A DNA stretch of 64,000 nucleotides from Parastagonospora avenae f. sp. tritici 18332-5. Taxonomy: Eukaryota; Ascomycota; Dothideomycetes; Pleosporales; Phaeosphaeriaceae. A model generated the notes under the pieces. That model was not told where the DNA came from. It searched no databases and saw nothing but the letters and a program-made list of their open reading frames with translations. The position numbers were made by a program, and so were the translations under genes. Each line of letters starts with the position of its first letter. Position 1 is the stretch's first letter. Location: positions 124,001-188,000 of the forward strand of contig JAFJTR010000042.1 in NCBI GenBank assembly GCA_022559985.1, in the 5' to 3' direction. Below are positions 32,412-44,307 of this stretch, in pieces.

Positions 32412-33287
32412 TTGGATGCCGACATTTGAGGCGTTGGCACGGGAAGCAAAAGCATTGGTACGGCGTGAGAAGGAATTTTTCGGAGATTCTTTGCGCATGC
32501 GAAATGGAAATGAACATGGTAATGCGATGTTTATGATAGACCAATCCATAGATGTACGACATCAAATTTTCTTAAGAGTCAACTTTTGGAAGCTTCAGAT
32601 CCGCGCCCTCCCTTTTGAATCGACGTGGAATTGACGAATATGTGATGGCATGTCAACTCAATCCCAAATGTAACCAAGTTCTCATACGAACTATCCTATT
32701 CTTATTTTAATTGATTCAAAAGTCTGTTAATAATAGAAAACAGAACGGCGTTAGTAAGTAGTGCCTGTGGCTCCTTGTGCCCCGGTTGTCGTGCAGCTAC
32801 GGGTTAGGACGTGCAGGTTATGGAACGCGCTCAGTAAAATCTATTATTTTTGCCCTTGTATGTCAATGCGTGTGCCTTCAAAAGGTTGAGCGTTCGAGTC
32901 TGACAACAGATCAAAGGCCGGTTCTCTATTCTTTTATCTTTTTTTTGGCGCGAGATACAGGAATTGACTTGGTTGGGTCTGGAACTAATCTCTGTGACCG
33001 GTAATTTAGAAGCTCTTATAGTGAGTAGATCGATATTTGACAAGTATAAGTAGAAAGGCAATGCATTTCTCGCTTTCAAACACCTTGTACCCACCACCCC
33101 GACAAAACCCAAGTTTCCTAAGATGATACAGAGACCCCGAATCTCATCCTCGGATAATGTACACCCACGCCAACATGTGCTTTTTGCTCATCTATCCCGC
33201 AACCGCATATTCACTCCATCGAACGAGAAGAAAAAAACAACACCCAGAAGACCAAAACAATCTCAACAATCTCAACAGCCTGACTGC
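32412..33287. other. Convergent 3' intergenic region with tRNA-like B-box
   Basis: Between the stop codons of SSE1 and SEC7. At 32830-32945 there is a GCTCAGT A-box-like sequence, a GTTCGAGTC B-box-like sequence and a T8 run, but no foldable tRNA. I otherwise see only AT-rich flank. Confidence 0.45.
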
Positions 33288-36200
33288 CTAGCCTCTGGTG
33301 CTACTCCCCCTCCTCATCAACGGACTGCCCCCCACAAAACTCCCCCGCGGACTCCTCACCCCGGACTTCTCCATGAGCTTGACGCCCTCCGTCCGCATGC
33401 CTAGCCGTCGTTCGAAAATGCGCATGACAAGCGCCTGCACGCTGCGCTGCACGTCGCCACTAACCTCGGTGCCCAGCAGGCCGACGACAAGCGGCGCGAA
33501 AACCTCAAGATTGGCCTCGAATTCCTTCTCTGGGAAATTCGCATACCCGTCGAGCACCGTGACGACGACGGGGCGCCACGTGACGATGTTGCGCTGCTGG
33601 GTCTCTTCGTCGAGGTCGATATAGGACGCGAGGATGTCGGAGCACAGGGGGATGAGTGCGGCTTCGGTTTGGGAGCGGCTCGCAGCGCGGGATGGCGAGG
33701 TGTCGTGGTACATACGGAAGAGAATCGACACGTAAACCGAGGCGGAGCCGGATTCCTGCTTGAGCAAATTGGGCGGCTGTTTCATGAAGCCTTCGCGGAA
33801 GAGGCGGCCGCGCAGCTCGCGGTTGGCGTTGAAGCGCTTGGCGAAGTGGTAGCTCTTCTTGAGCACGGCCATCAGGCTGAGGAGGTCTGGGGAGGGAATT
33901 TGCGTGTAGACGGCTTCGTTGGTGAAGAGTTCTTGGACTGTTTCGATCATTAGTAATTGTAGGACGCATTTTGTGATGATTTGGTTGAAGAAACGGCGGC
34001 GCGCGGCTGTTACGACGACTGGGGGTTGTTGCAGATCGGCTGTCTCGGGGCGGTAGTCTTCGAGTTCTTGGGTTTGCCGTTTGGGCAGTGGAGAAGGCAT
34101 GCGTTGGTCGCCGTTGGAGTCGGACGTCACAAGCGAAGGGCGTCTCGCGGGTGTTAAGCCGTTGATACCGAGCGCATTCTCGGGTCGAGACTCTTCTGTA
34201 GGGGTCTGAAGAGAGAGCTCGCCTGGCGGACTTGAAGTTGAATGATCAGGTGTTTCGTGAGAGCCATTGACTGGTGTAGCTTGGGCTGAGCCGCTAGTCG
34301 CAGCGGAGAAGAGAGCAGTTGCCTCTGTGCGTTGAAACAGCTCTACGAACGCGTTGACTATCTGGTTCCAGTGTGTAGGCCCAAACTTCTGGACATTCTG
34401 TAATATCAATTGCTGAAGACAGTTGCTGCCGATGCGGGCCAGTGTGTCGTTCTCCTGGCAGATGCAGAGCGCGAGCAAGTCAAGGAAGCGGTCGAGCATA
34501 TACTCCAGTGACTCGAAGAAGTGGGTAAAAAGCTTGATCATATTGCGCAACGCCTGAATCATGGTTGTCGAGAGCCAGACCGACAGCTCTTCGTGGTTCA
34601 ATACCTTTGTCATTTCTGACTTGGACTTCAAAACCATGAAGATAGGGTATAGCAGCTGGCGCCACAGCATGTCCCAGAACTCGCGTGGGAAGTCTCCTCC
34701 GTATGAAATGAGTGTGTCGAAGAGGTAGCTCAATGCTCTGGAGCGTACTTCTAGGTCCTCGCCAGTCATGAGAACATCGTGGAAGGCAAACAACACCGGG
34801 AACCAAAACTGCTCCTCTTGGGTTTGGCGACTGGGCTGTTTGGGTATTGAAGACCCTTTCTCAGAGTCCTTCAGGAAACCAGCGCGAGCTGACAGGGAGC
34901 ATTCGGGTGTGCGCAGCATCTTGGGCACAGACGATTTCAGGAGTTCGATGGCTTGCAAAGACTTCTTCTGGAACTTGTAGTTCTTCGAGAATTCCGTAAG
35001 ACAGACGATGAGATCTGCAAAAGCGCCTTGTGAAATTACAACACCGAATCGCGTGTTGTACACCTGAGTCACGTTCTCGAATGCAAGGTTGACAATACCC
35101 TCTGTGCTTTGTTAGTAAACTATTCGACATGGAACGGCTGCAACACTTACCATATGGCTCACGCGCGGCGACGGTGAAGACTCCGAACATAGTCTTCCAT
35201 CCAGATCGTATGTTCTCGCCCCGCGCTTGTATCATCTGTATTAAACAGCGCAACACCATGTCTTTGACAGCAACCTGACTGGCATTGTTGATGATATGCT
35301 CGAAAGGCTTCAAGAAGTCTTTCTGGAACTTGAAACCCGGGAGCTCTTCAATCTCCATGAACTTCATGGACAACTGTCGCAGAGAATTCAGGGCAAAATA
35401 GACGACATTTGTGTTACTGTGACATCCGACTTCGTTGAAATGAGCGCCCAAGACTTGCCAGATGTTAGTCCATTCGAAGCGGACACGGGTCATGTTGTAG
35501 CCGCTGATCTCGACGAGCTTCTGCAGACTGTATGTACGTGGTGACTCGCTTTGTCCCGACGACTGTATCTCTTGCCAGCTGACCTGGGTGAGAGCCTTGA
35601 CGAAGTCAACGATAGCCTCTCCTGACAGATTTGCACTGTTGGTGAAAATGCGGTCGACGCCCCGGACGACGTCCGCTGAACGGCTCTCTTCAGCCACGTC
35701 GGCTGAGAAGTTCATGTTGCCAGCTGAAGAGTTCGGCCGCCGTCGGTTGGCAGGAGCATTGAGTGTTTTGCGAGATTGTGGTGTTCCTGAAGTTGTTTTC
35801 AGAACGTCAGGAACAGCTCGCTCGTCAATGCCTGCAGAGATGAGCTGGAAGCGGTCCAATTGCGACACGCATGTCAATATCTCGCGCCACGACTCTCGTA
35901 GCAGATTTCCTTCAGTTGAGCCAATCTCGATCAATGTCTTCAGGGCCTCCATATTTTTGGCCTTCATCTCACTCAGATTGTAAAGATTGGTGAATCGCGC
36001 GAGGAAAGATACGAATGCTTGTCGTGCACTCTCAAGGTCGAAAAGACACGATATCCGAATCGCTAGCTTTATACCCTCAATGCATAGTCGTACGATTTCA
36101 ATGTTGTGGTCTTGTGCTTGGCTCGACAATGCCGTAAGAATCGGCATCCATGTGACGTCGAACATGGGTCCAACGTGTTTTGAGGACGACGCTGGAATGA

Positions 36201-39200
36201 ACTTGGACACTGGGAGCGTGGTAGCCGTCCGTCTTTGGGACCGCAAAAGCTGCTTGTAAAGTTGTTCGGTCTTGTTAGCCATCGCTTCAGAAGCCTGTAC
36301 GATAGCTTCACGTTGCAGGTCGCGCGCACCGCCAGTCAAGACCTGTCCAATCGTTGCCAAACCTCCGGCTGGTTGCTGTTGGATCAAGCCTTTGTCAGCC
36401 GCGGCTTCTTGTTCGGTGTTCAGAACAATCTCGTTGTGTGATATCTCCTCATATATGCCGCGCAGGTAGTCCTCTGGCAAATCGGCATTGTCATTGATAC
36501 CGCGGTTGTTCTTGATGAAGTCTTCTGGTGTCATCCTGGGACCCTTCATCTTCTTGCTGTGCTGATCGACGTTCAACATGATGACGGAGTATGAAAGAAC
36601 GTATGCCGTGTCTGCGTTGGCATATGCATTTGGATTCCCGGTGATGTACCTCTCCGCAAATTTCAGCATGAAACGATCGATCTTCTGAGCTTCGCCAGGT
36701 AGGCGGAAACTTTGCAGGAAGCGCCTGAGAGCATCCGTGAACCGAGTCTTGGTGAAGTCCATCAAGTCCACGAAGGCGTGCATGATAGCAATGTTTTCCT
36801 GATCGCCCTCACCGAGAAATTCTCCCAGCGCTATCTTGTCAATCTGGTCGTTGTCAAGCAGAAACTTGGCAATGTCTTCGGGTGCATTTGAAGGAATGAA
36901 GCCTTCCGAGATCAAAGTCTTCAAGCCGCGCTTTGGCTTGTAGTTGAATTGGCGTAGTGCATTCGTAAGTGCAATCTTCCTATGCTTGGCTTTCTCTAGC
37001 TGGCTGTAGTCGTCCTCGGCAAGTGGCGTCACAGTGCCAGAATCGATACCTACCATGGGCGATTCGGTTTGGTTGCGTGTATCAGTCGATATTCTCAAAT
37101 CGTCGACCGACGGCCTCAAATCCTGGTTGCTGGGCTTTCCACCCTCAGGCAGAACCTGCTGAGCCCAGTTAACCAGAGACCTGAGGATTTCCACTAATGC
37201 CTCGAGCGACTCTTGCTTCATGGCGTATTCTTGGGGGTATGCGTGCTCGGCTTCCTGGGAGTGGCCCATGGATACTGTAGTCAACGAGGGCGGCATTGTC
37301 CCTCGAGTCTGCCAATCCATCTGTCTTGCTTGCTTCTCGCGCTGATCTTGATATGCTTGCTGCTGCACCGGTGTTATTGCAACTTGGGTGCTCGAGACCT
37401 TGGACAAGTGTTCAACAACGCGCTGGTACATATTATCGAGCGCGGTGCGGTCACAGTCATAATTCAGGTAGACTTCTACAAGCGCCCGAGGATCTGCGGC
37501 AAGTCTCCCGAATATGGACAGAACATACTGCTTCTGAAATGGAGGAGCAGTGCGCTTGTCTAGCGTGGCCAGGTAAATCTCCTTCAGGAACACCTCTACC
37601 TCCTTTTTGAGAGAGACTCGCAGATACTTGAGCATCAGCCAGAAGATTTCACAGGCTACCTCGAATACTTGCTTGACGGAGCTAGCTCCGTTTCTGCTCA
37701 AGCTCAGACACAGATACTGCTTGATGGCCTGTATGAAGGTGGTTGGCTCGTCGCCACTCCCACTTCTGATGGTTGCATATGGAGACACAAACACGGCAAT
37801 GTTGTTGAAGAGGATGGTATGGATCATATGCAGCGACAGCAGCTTGGACCTCATGCCTTGAGATCGTACGTCTTGGGCGTGGTCAACGGACAGGCTTTTG
37901 GTGCTGAGCCTGCACATGGCTCGGAAGACAAGGTACGCGTCCTTGACGAATATCTCGTCTTCCTCATCTTCTTCCGACTGTGCGCTGCCGTTCTGTGCAT
38001 TTGGTGATGGGTCGTTCCCAGAGACCTGTCTCGAGCTAGGTTTGCCCTTTATTCGTGTGACGAGCGTCGGCGCATTGTCGTGTATCCGGTCGTCGTTGAA
38101 GCTCATGTTGTTCTCGAAACTTTGCAGCGTGATCTTCGGTCCCACGTGCTGGTCGACCGCTTTGTCGCTTGGTTCGGCAGAGTCGGGGTCCTGTTCCTCT
38201 TCTCCGTCCTCGTCGTTGACTTCGGAGCCATCTATGCCCTGTGTGCTGCCCTCGGCTTCTGGGACGCTCTCTTCCGACCTGTCCTTGTCGTTCAACGATA
38301 CGCGCGAGAGGTTCAACCGCGTCTCCTTCACAGCCAATCTTGCCTTGACGCGCTCAAAGACGGTGCCAACCATTTGAGTGAGGGCGCCCTGCGCTACCTG
38401 CTGGTTGGCACTCGACTTGGACAGGAGGAAAATGTTGTACGTCAGGCGCACTGCTTTCAACAGTCCTGCGCCGTGCACCACGATCTTGTCGTTCAAGATA
38501 GCCGCCAGCAGCGACTTGACAATCTGCAGCTGCACATCCGGCTGTGTCGCCTCGCCCTGGAAACAATCGCATATTGTGTCTATTGCACGTTCGATCAGAG
38601 GGGGCGCCTCGGTGTTGTCGGCTTGCGGTTCGGAGGGGACGGAGAAGTACGAGTAGCTGATGAGCTTGCCAATGCAGTCGAGCGCGGTGATGGAGATGGG
38701 GACATTCGGTGCCTCGGAAGCAAGCTGCAGCGGCGCGAAGAGAATCTCGGGGTTGATGCGCGCCGGGTCGCCCTCTGCCCTGATGGCAGCCAGCGCGGCA
38801 CTGGTCGCATCGCCGAGCTTCTTGTTCTTCTTCGCATCTTTGGACGCGGAGATTGTCTCGAGCGCGGTGATGACAAAGACGAGGGAGCTGCGGGTCGAGG
38901 ACCGTGTGGCGGTGGTGGCTACTGTGGACTGCGAGTCGGTTCGTGGCCGGTTGACGGATGTGCGGTGGTCGAACATCTGCTCCGAGGTTCGGGGCGCGTC
39001 TGAGCCATTGGGCACGCTGAGGGTGGGTATCGGTGGCGCAGGCGGCGGGGGCATGTCCGTCTGCTCGTGTGATGCCTGTGGTGCCTGTGGTGCTGGGGGA
39101 GCACTCTCTTCGGCGGCCTCGGATGCCTGCTCGGACGCCGTGTTCGCATTGCTGTCTTCCTCCTCTGACGACGGCGACGCTGGTTCTGAGGATTCCTCCG

Positions 39201-39258
39201 TGTCTGCCGGCTTCTCTACGACCTCCTGCGGCTTCGGCGGGGCCTCGGTATCGGCCAT
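33288..39258 (-). CDS. SEC7: Large ARF guanine-nucleotide exchange factor Sec7
   Basis: Two exons (39258-35151 and 35101-33288) encode 1973 residues, close to yeast Sec7. I choose the ATG at 39258 (MADTEAPPKPQEVVEKP); the upstream in-frame GTG at 39309 is unlikely. Domains in order: an acidic, Pro-rich N-terminus; DCB/HUS region; Sec7 catalytic domain at about residues 755-945, with LTNALRQFNYKPKRGLKTL and the glutamic finger in IALGEFLGEGD; then the HDS1-4 helical repeats, with FVVGGSP-like low complexity at the end. Sec7 activates Arf1 at the trans-Golgi network and drives vesicle formation. The 49-nt intron (GTAAGT donor, ACTAAC branch, GCACAG acceptor) splits REPYE-GIVNLAFENV. Internal Ser/Glu-rich insertions are likely disordered. 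Confidence 0.94.
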
Positions 39259-39833
39259 GGTGGGCGTGGTGGGCGCCTGCAAGCTTTCTGGATATATTTC
39301 TGGGAGCACCGTTCAGCGACTGGCGGGGCCTTGCTCAGCAACCATTGCGGAAGGAGCAGCACGGAAAATAGAAGGTGCGTTGGGGTCGCAGGACGCTGGA
39401 GCACTGCAAGCAGCCAAACAGGTGAATGCAAAGAAAAGGTGCGTCCAGCTCGTGCCTGGAGATGACAAAGTGTCTTCGTACTTCGCATCAGCCTCCTTAC
39501 TCGTTGAGGTAACGTTACGTACCCTGGCGGCCAGCCTGCATGCGCTGCTGTGGCTTGACTGTGGCGCACGCTGTGGCTGGAGCGGCTCCCCTGCCTAGCA
39601 CCGACGCCAGGACCCTTCGGTGAGTGACACGCCGGGCGGATCTCTCCAACAGCTCTGCTGGGCTAAACTTTTCTGTTGAGCGACAACTCTCCCATCACTT
39701 CTCGTCCCGACAGCTTCGCGTCCGAGCGTGTTCTGCTCCAAATCACTGCCAGCAGCTCGCCGCTTCCCTCCACAGGTCGCGCCTTCTCTCCGTGCCTGTC
39801 ACCCCCGAGTAAAATTCAGCGCATCCCGACACA
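39259..39833. promoter_or_regulatory. Divergent promoter of SEC7 and LAT1
   Basis: 575 bases between two divergent start codons. The last 150 bases before 39834 are C/T-rich, as in many fungal 5' leaders. I identified no specific site. Confidence 0.45.
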
Positions 39834-41527
39834 ATGCCTGCCACCACCACGCTCCTCTCCCGCGCCGGCTCGCAACTGAGCTCGCGGGGCTCAATTGCGC
39901 TGCGAGGTGCTCTGCCCGCCTCAAGATGCCCCGAGTTTGCTGCGTAGGTTGCTCGCCGCCCGTCGGATGGAGCTGTGCTGATGCTATCTACAGACGCCGC
40001 ACCCCAGCGCTGGCTGCCCTCGCCCGCTACTATGCCTCCAAGTGTAAGCAGAGACGATGCATGCAGTCCTGGAGCAGATACAGAAGACTGACACAGCTTC
40101 GCCACAGCCTACCCCTCGCACACGGTTATCAGCATGCCCGCGCTGTCCCCGACCATGACCGCCGGAAACATTGGCACCTGGCAGAAGAAGGCCGGAGACT
40201 CGATAGCTCCCGGTGACGTGCTCGTCGAGATTGAGACGGATAAGGCACAGATGGACTTTGAGTTCCAGGAGGACGGCACTCTCGCCAAGGTCCTCCGCGA
40301 CTCGGGCGAGAAGGACGTCGCAGTCGGAAGCGTAAGTCACTTTTGCTCGCACAGACAGCTGTGAGGAGGGAATGCATGGAAGAGGACACAAGCGCTAACA
40401 CTCGCCAGCCCATCGCCGTAATGGTTGACGAGGGCGAGGACGTCTCGGCGTTCGAGTCCTTCACCATCGAGGATGCCGGGGGCGACAAGGCGCCCGCGAC
40501 TCCCTCCAAGAAGGGCGAGGCCTCCGAGGCCAGCGAGCCCGCCGACTCTGGCTCCAAGACTGCTCCTCCCGCCAAGGAGGAGTCTGCCCCCGCTTCCATC
40601 GAGTCCGACTCTACCGGTGATCGTCTGCAAACCGCCCTCCAGCGCCAGCCATCCGTCTCCCCCGCCGTCAAGAAGCTCGCGCTTGAGAAGGGTGTCCCGA
40701 TTGGCTCCATCAAGGGCACCGGAAAGGGTGGCCAGATCACCAAGGAGGACATTGAGAAGTACAAGCCCACCGGTGGCGCGCCCGCAACTGGTGGCGCATC
40801 CGCCGCTGCTTCCTACGAGGACACCGAGGCCACCAGCATGCGCAAGGTCATCGCTAGCCGTCTGACCGAAAGCATGCAGCAGAACCCCCACTACTTCGTC
40901 GCCTCCAGCATCTCCGTCTCCAAGCTGCTCAAGCTGCGCGAAGCCCTCAACGCCTCCGCTGACGGCAAGTACAAGCTCTCCGTGAACGACCTCCTCGTCA
41001 AGGCTCTTGGTGTCGCTGCCCGCAAGGTCCCTGCCGCCAACTCATCGTGGCGCGAGGACGGCGGAAAGGTCATCATCCGCCAGCACAACGTCGTCGATGT
41101 TTCCGTTGCTGTCTCTACACCCGTCGGGCTCATGACCCCCATTGTCAAGAACGTCAACGGCCTCGGTCTCCAGTCCATCTCATCACAGATCAAGGACCTT
41201 GGCAAGCGCGCACGGGACGGCAAGCTCAAGCCTGAGGAGTACCAGGGCGGAACCATCACCATCTCCAACATGGGCATGAACTCGGCTGTCGAGCGCTTCA
41301 CCGCCGTCATCAACCCCCCCCAGGCCTGCATCGTCGCTATCGGCACAACAAAGAAGGTCGCAGTACCCGGTGAGCCCTCAGAAGACGGCTCCTCAAGCAT
41401 CGAGTGGGACGACCAGATCGTCATCACTGGCAGCTTCGACCACAAGGTCGTTGACGGCGCAGTTGGCGGTGAGTTCATGAAGGAGCTCAAGAAGGCCATT
41501 GAGAACCCATTGGAACTCCTGCTATAA
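39834..41527 (+). CDS. LAT1: Pyruvate dehydrogenase E2 (dihydrolipoamide acetyltransferase)
   Basis: Exons are 39834-39943, 39994-40043, 40108-40331 and 40409-41527, 500 residues. The N-terminus MPATTTLLSRAGSQLSSRGS is an Arg/Ser-rich mitochondrial presequence ending near ARYYASK. Domain order: one lipoyl domain with the modified Lys in EIETDKAQMDF (about residue 99); an Ala/Pro/Glu linker; the peripheral-subunit-binding domain VSPAVKKLALEKGVPIGSIK; and the CoA acyltransferase core, starting TSMRKVIASRL, with the catalytic His in SFDHKVVDGAVG (about residue 472). It forms the core of the mitochondrial PDH complex and transfers acetyl groups to CoA. The length matches fungal E2 with a single lipoyl domain. 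Confidence 0.96.
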
Positions 41528-42058
41528 TTTTGAGACGCATTGCACGGGATATGTAACTTTACGTTTGGGCCTTGTTGAGGGAGGATTTGTAAGGTCCACG
41601 GACCTCTTGTACAATGAATTTCAGCCTTCACCATTTTCCTTGTTATATCCTCCACTTTATAGACTATTTGACATGTTCCAAAACGTCGGCAGCACGCTAA
41701 GGTGATCTTTGTGAATGTGCGTGACTTCGAATTGACGGACACAGACAAGGTTCTGGGGCGAACAGCATTATTGCATGGTGCCAACACGGCGGTCTGTGGT
41801 GGGACATGCTAGGATGTATATGCAGGTGAGTATACGCATACGCGTGTGACACCCTTCTCGGACGACTAAACATATGACATCAAAGGTGCCTCGTATAGCC
41901 CCACATTGCTTGACCAATGTGTGGTTATATGCACTTCACACGAGCGCGGGCAAGATATTTCAGCTTTAAAGGTAGTATCAACGCCAGCAAATATATGAAG
42001 CAGTGCACGAAACACTTCGAAGCGCTTCCTTGGCAGTACACGAAGACCCAAAACCACA
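41528..42058. other. Intergenic
   Basis: 3' flank of LAT1 and promoter of the flavin oxidase gene. I see no gene or repeat. Confidence 0.55.
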
Positions 42059-44047
42059 ATGGGGGCTTTCGCGATCATTACACTATGTCTTTTAACTAGA
42101 GTGTTTGCGATTAACTTCGACTGGGAACGCGAGCAACTGACGGAAGATGAAGCACTCGCCAACAAAGCCTACCATTTTGGATCCACGAATGCTACTCCCA
42201 TTGTTGGGTGCAGAAGTATTCCTGGAGACGACGACTGGCCCAGTGTCGACTCCTGGAATGCTTTCAACGAGACTTTGGGAGGCGTCTTGCTCAAACCTAG
42301 ACCGCTTGCGAGCGTCTGCTATACAGGAGACATCTACGATGCCCAGAAATGCGCGCAATTGAAGCAAAACTGGGCTGGAATGAATTTGCAGTGAGCCAGG
42401 CGTACTTTGCTTCTTTCCTTAGGGCTAAGCTAATTAATTCCAAGCACTGAAGATCCGACAAGTATCATGTCCCAATGGGCGTCAGGCAACAGCTGCACAC
42501 CAACATCGCAGCCAAACTCCACATGCACCCAAGGAGGCTGGCCGGTGTACGTCGTCAGTGCGAAGACGGTACGCCATGTACAGCTCGCTGTCAACTTTGC
42601 GCGGAACAACAACATCCGCCTCGTGATCAAGAATTCTGGACACGACTTCAACGGCAGGAGCATCGGTGGACATTCGCTGAGTATCTGGACACACAATCTC
42701 AAGGGCATGGCGTACGAGGCTGATTATACTTCGCCGACAGGTGAGTATACCGGGAGAGCTGTTAAGTACTCTGCGGGTACTCAGGCGTATGAAGGGAGTT
42801 CGTTGATGAGCCAGAAGAATATGACTATGATTGTTGCTGGGGGGAGTACGGTGGGTATCGCAGGTGGGTTTCTTCAAGGGGGAGGACATAGTAGTTTTAC
42901 CAGCTACTATGGTCTTGCTGCAGATAATGTGCTCGCTATGACGGCAGTCACGGCAGATGGTAGGATCGTGGAGATGCATGATGGACTGAATGAAAACCTC
43001 TTCTGGGCGTTTAGAGGCGGCGGTGGTGGTATGTCATAATCATCACCCAAGCATCGTTGACCATTGACAGAAGTTATAGGTACCTTTGGAGTCGTGACAT
43101 CCGTCATCGTCAAAGCATTCCCCAAAACTCCTATAGTCACAGGAAACATCCGTTTCTCCACCACACCAGACCGCAGCTCCAACACCTCCATCTCAACCGA
43201 GACGTTTTGGGCCGGCATAAAAACATACTGGACCCACGCACCCTCCATCTGCGATGCCGGCGGCCTAGGCTACAACTTCATCTACCCCTCCGCCAGTCCC
43301 CAAAACCTAACCTTCACCGTCCGCATATCCCTCCCCAACGCATCCCCCGCCCAATACCTCGCCCTGATCCAACCCCTCCTCTCCGACCTAAACTCACTGG
43401 GCATCAACCTCCCCCCTGCCGCCCTCATGCACTCCTCCGCCCACACTCACAACCCCTACCCCACGCCCAAACGCTCCCTCGGTGAAACAACAGGCCACAC
43501 CCTCCTCGCCTCACGCTTCTTCCCACGCTCCTCCTTCACCCCGTCTTCCCTGCCCTCCACGCACGCCGCAATCCGACACCTCATCGAATCTGGCCCCTAC
43601 ACCTTCCACGGCATGAACTACTCCCCCGGCCTGCATCTAACCAACGCCTCCAACGCCGCAAACCCCGCTTTCCGCACAACCGTCCTGCACGCACAAGCCT
43701 ACGCCCCCAACGCGCACTGGGACGGCGCCGCGCCAATTCTGTCACACGAGGAATTCACGGCTGGCCACGAGAGGCTGCAGCGATATATGCAGGGCTGGAG
43801 GGATGTTACAAGCGGCAGCGGGAGTTATGTTAATGAGGGGGATGCGCAGGATTGGGAGTGGAGGGACGCGTTTTATGGGGCGAATTATGCGAGGTTGAAG
43901 GATGTGAAGAGGGAGTGGGATCCAGAGGGTGTGTTTTGGGCGGTGGGGGCGGTGGGGAGTGAGGGGTGGGAGATTAGGGATCGGGAGGGGGGAAGGAGGG
44001 TGGGGATTGTTGTGCAGGATGGGAGGCTTTGTAGGTTTGGAGCATAG
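42059..44047 (+). CDS. Secreted FAD-linked oxidase, BBE/VAO type
   Basis: Exons are 42059-42390, 42445-43028 and 43080-44047, 627 residues. MGAFAIITLCLLTRVFA is a signal peptide. FAD-binding (PCMH) landmarks are VYVVSAKTVRHVQLAVNFAR, then IKNSGHDFNGRSIGGHSLS with the His expected to bind FAD covalently (about residue 177), then GIAGGFLQGGGHSSFTSYYG and LFWAFRGGGGGTFGVVTS. The C-terminal BBE segment reads ANYARLKDVKREWDPEGVFW. The second covalent anchor, a Cys before the GGG in bicovalent family members, is not present (STVGIAGG), so FAD is probably held by one bond. The substrate is unknown: oligosaccharides, alcohols or secondary-metabolite intermediates are used by relatives. No biosynthetic cluster is visible around it. 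Confidence 0.9.
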
Positions 44048-44307
44048 GCGTGCTGGGAAGTGATTTGGTGGTTTGGGGTGTGGTGGAGTGGTGCGGATAC
44101 GAGTGACCTGTTCAGAGGAACGCGCTGCCGATTGTGACATGAGCTTTGACTTCGTCTTCCACCAAAGGTTTGGGATTAATGCGTCTAGTACTAGCTGTTC
44201 TACCAATACCGTGTGTCGAAAAGATGTCGATGGAAACGGTAGTACTAGCAACGCACAGCATCAATCACATACGACACCTGACACTCTGATGATCACGCTT
44301 CACCTCG

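Noticed and set aside
32790..32910. Functional tRNA gene
   Set aside because: A 7-bp outer stem (GTTGTCG with TGACAAC) can be drawn, but the T-stem around GTTCGAGTC does not pair and no proper anticodon arm is found.
38080..39003. 307-codon plus-strand frame antisense to SEC7
   Set aside because: It mirrors the coding strand of the clearly real SEC7 gene, with low-complexity Arg/Val/Gly content typical of an antisense frame and no splice or domain support.
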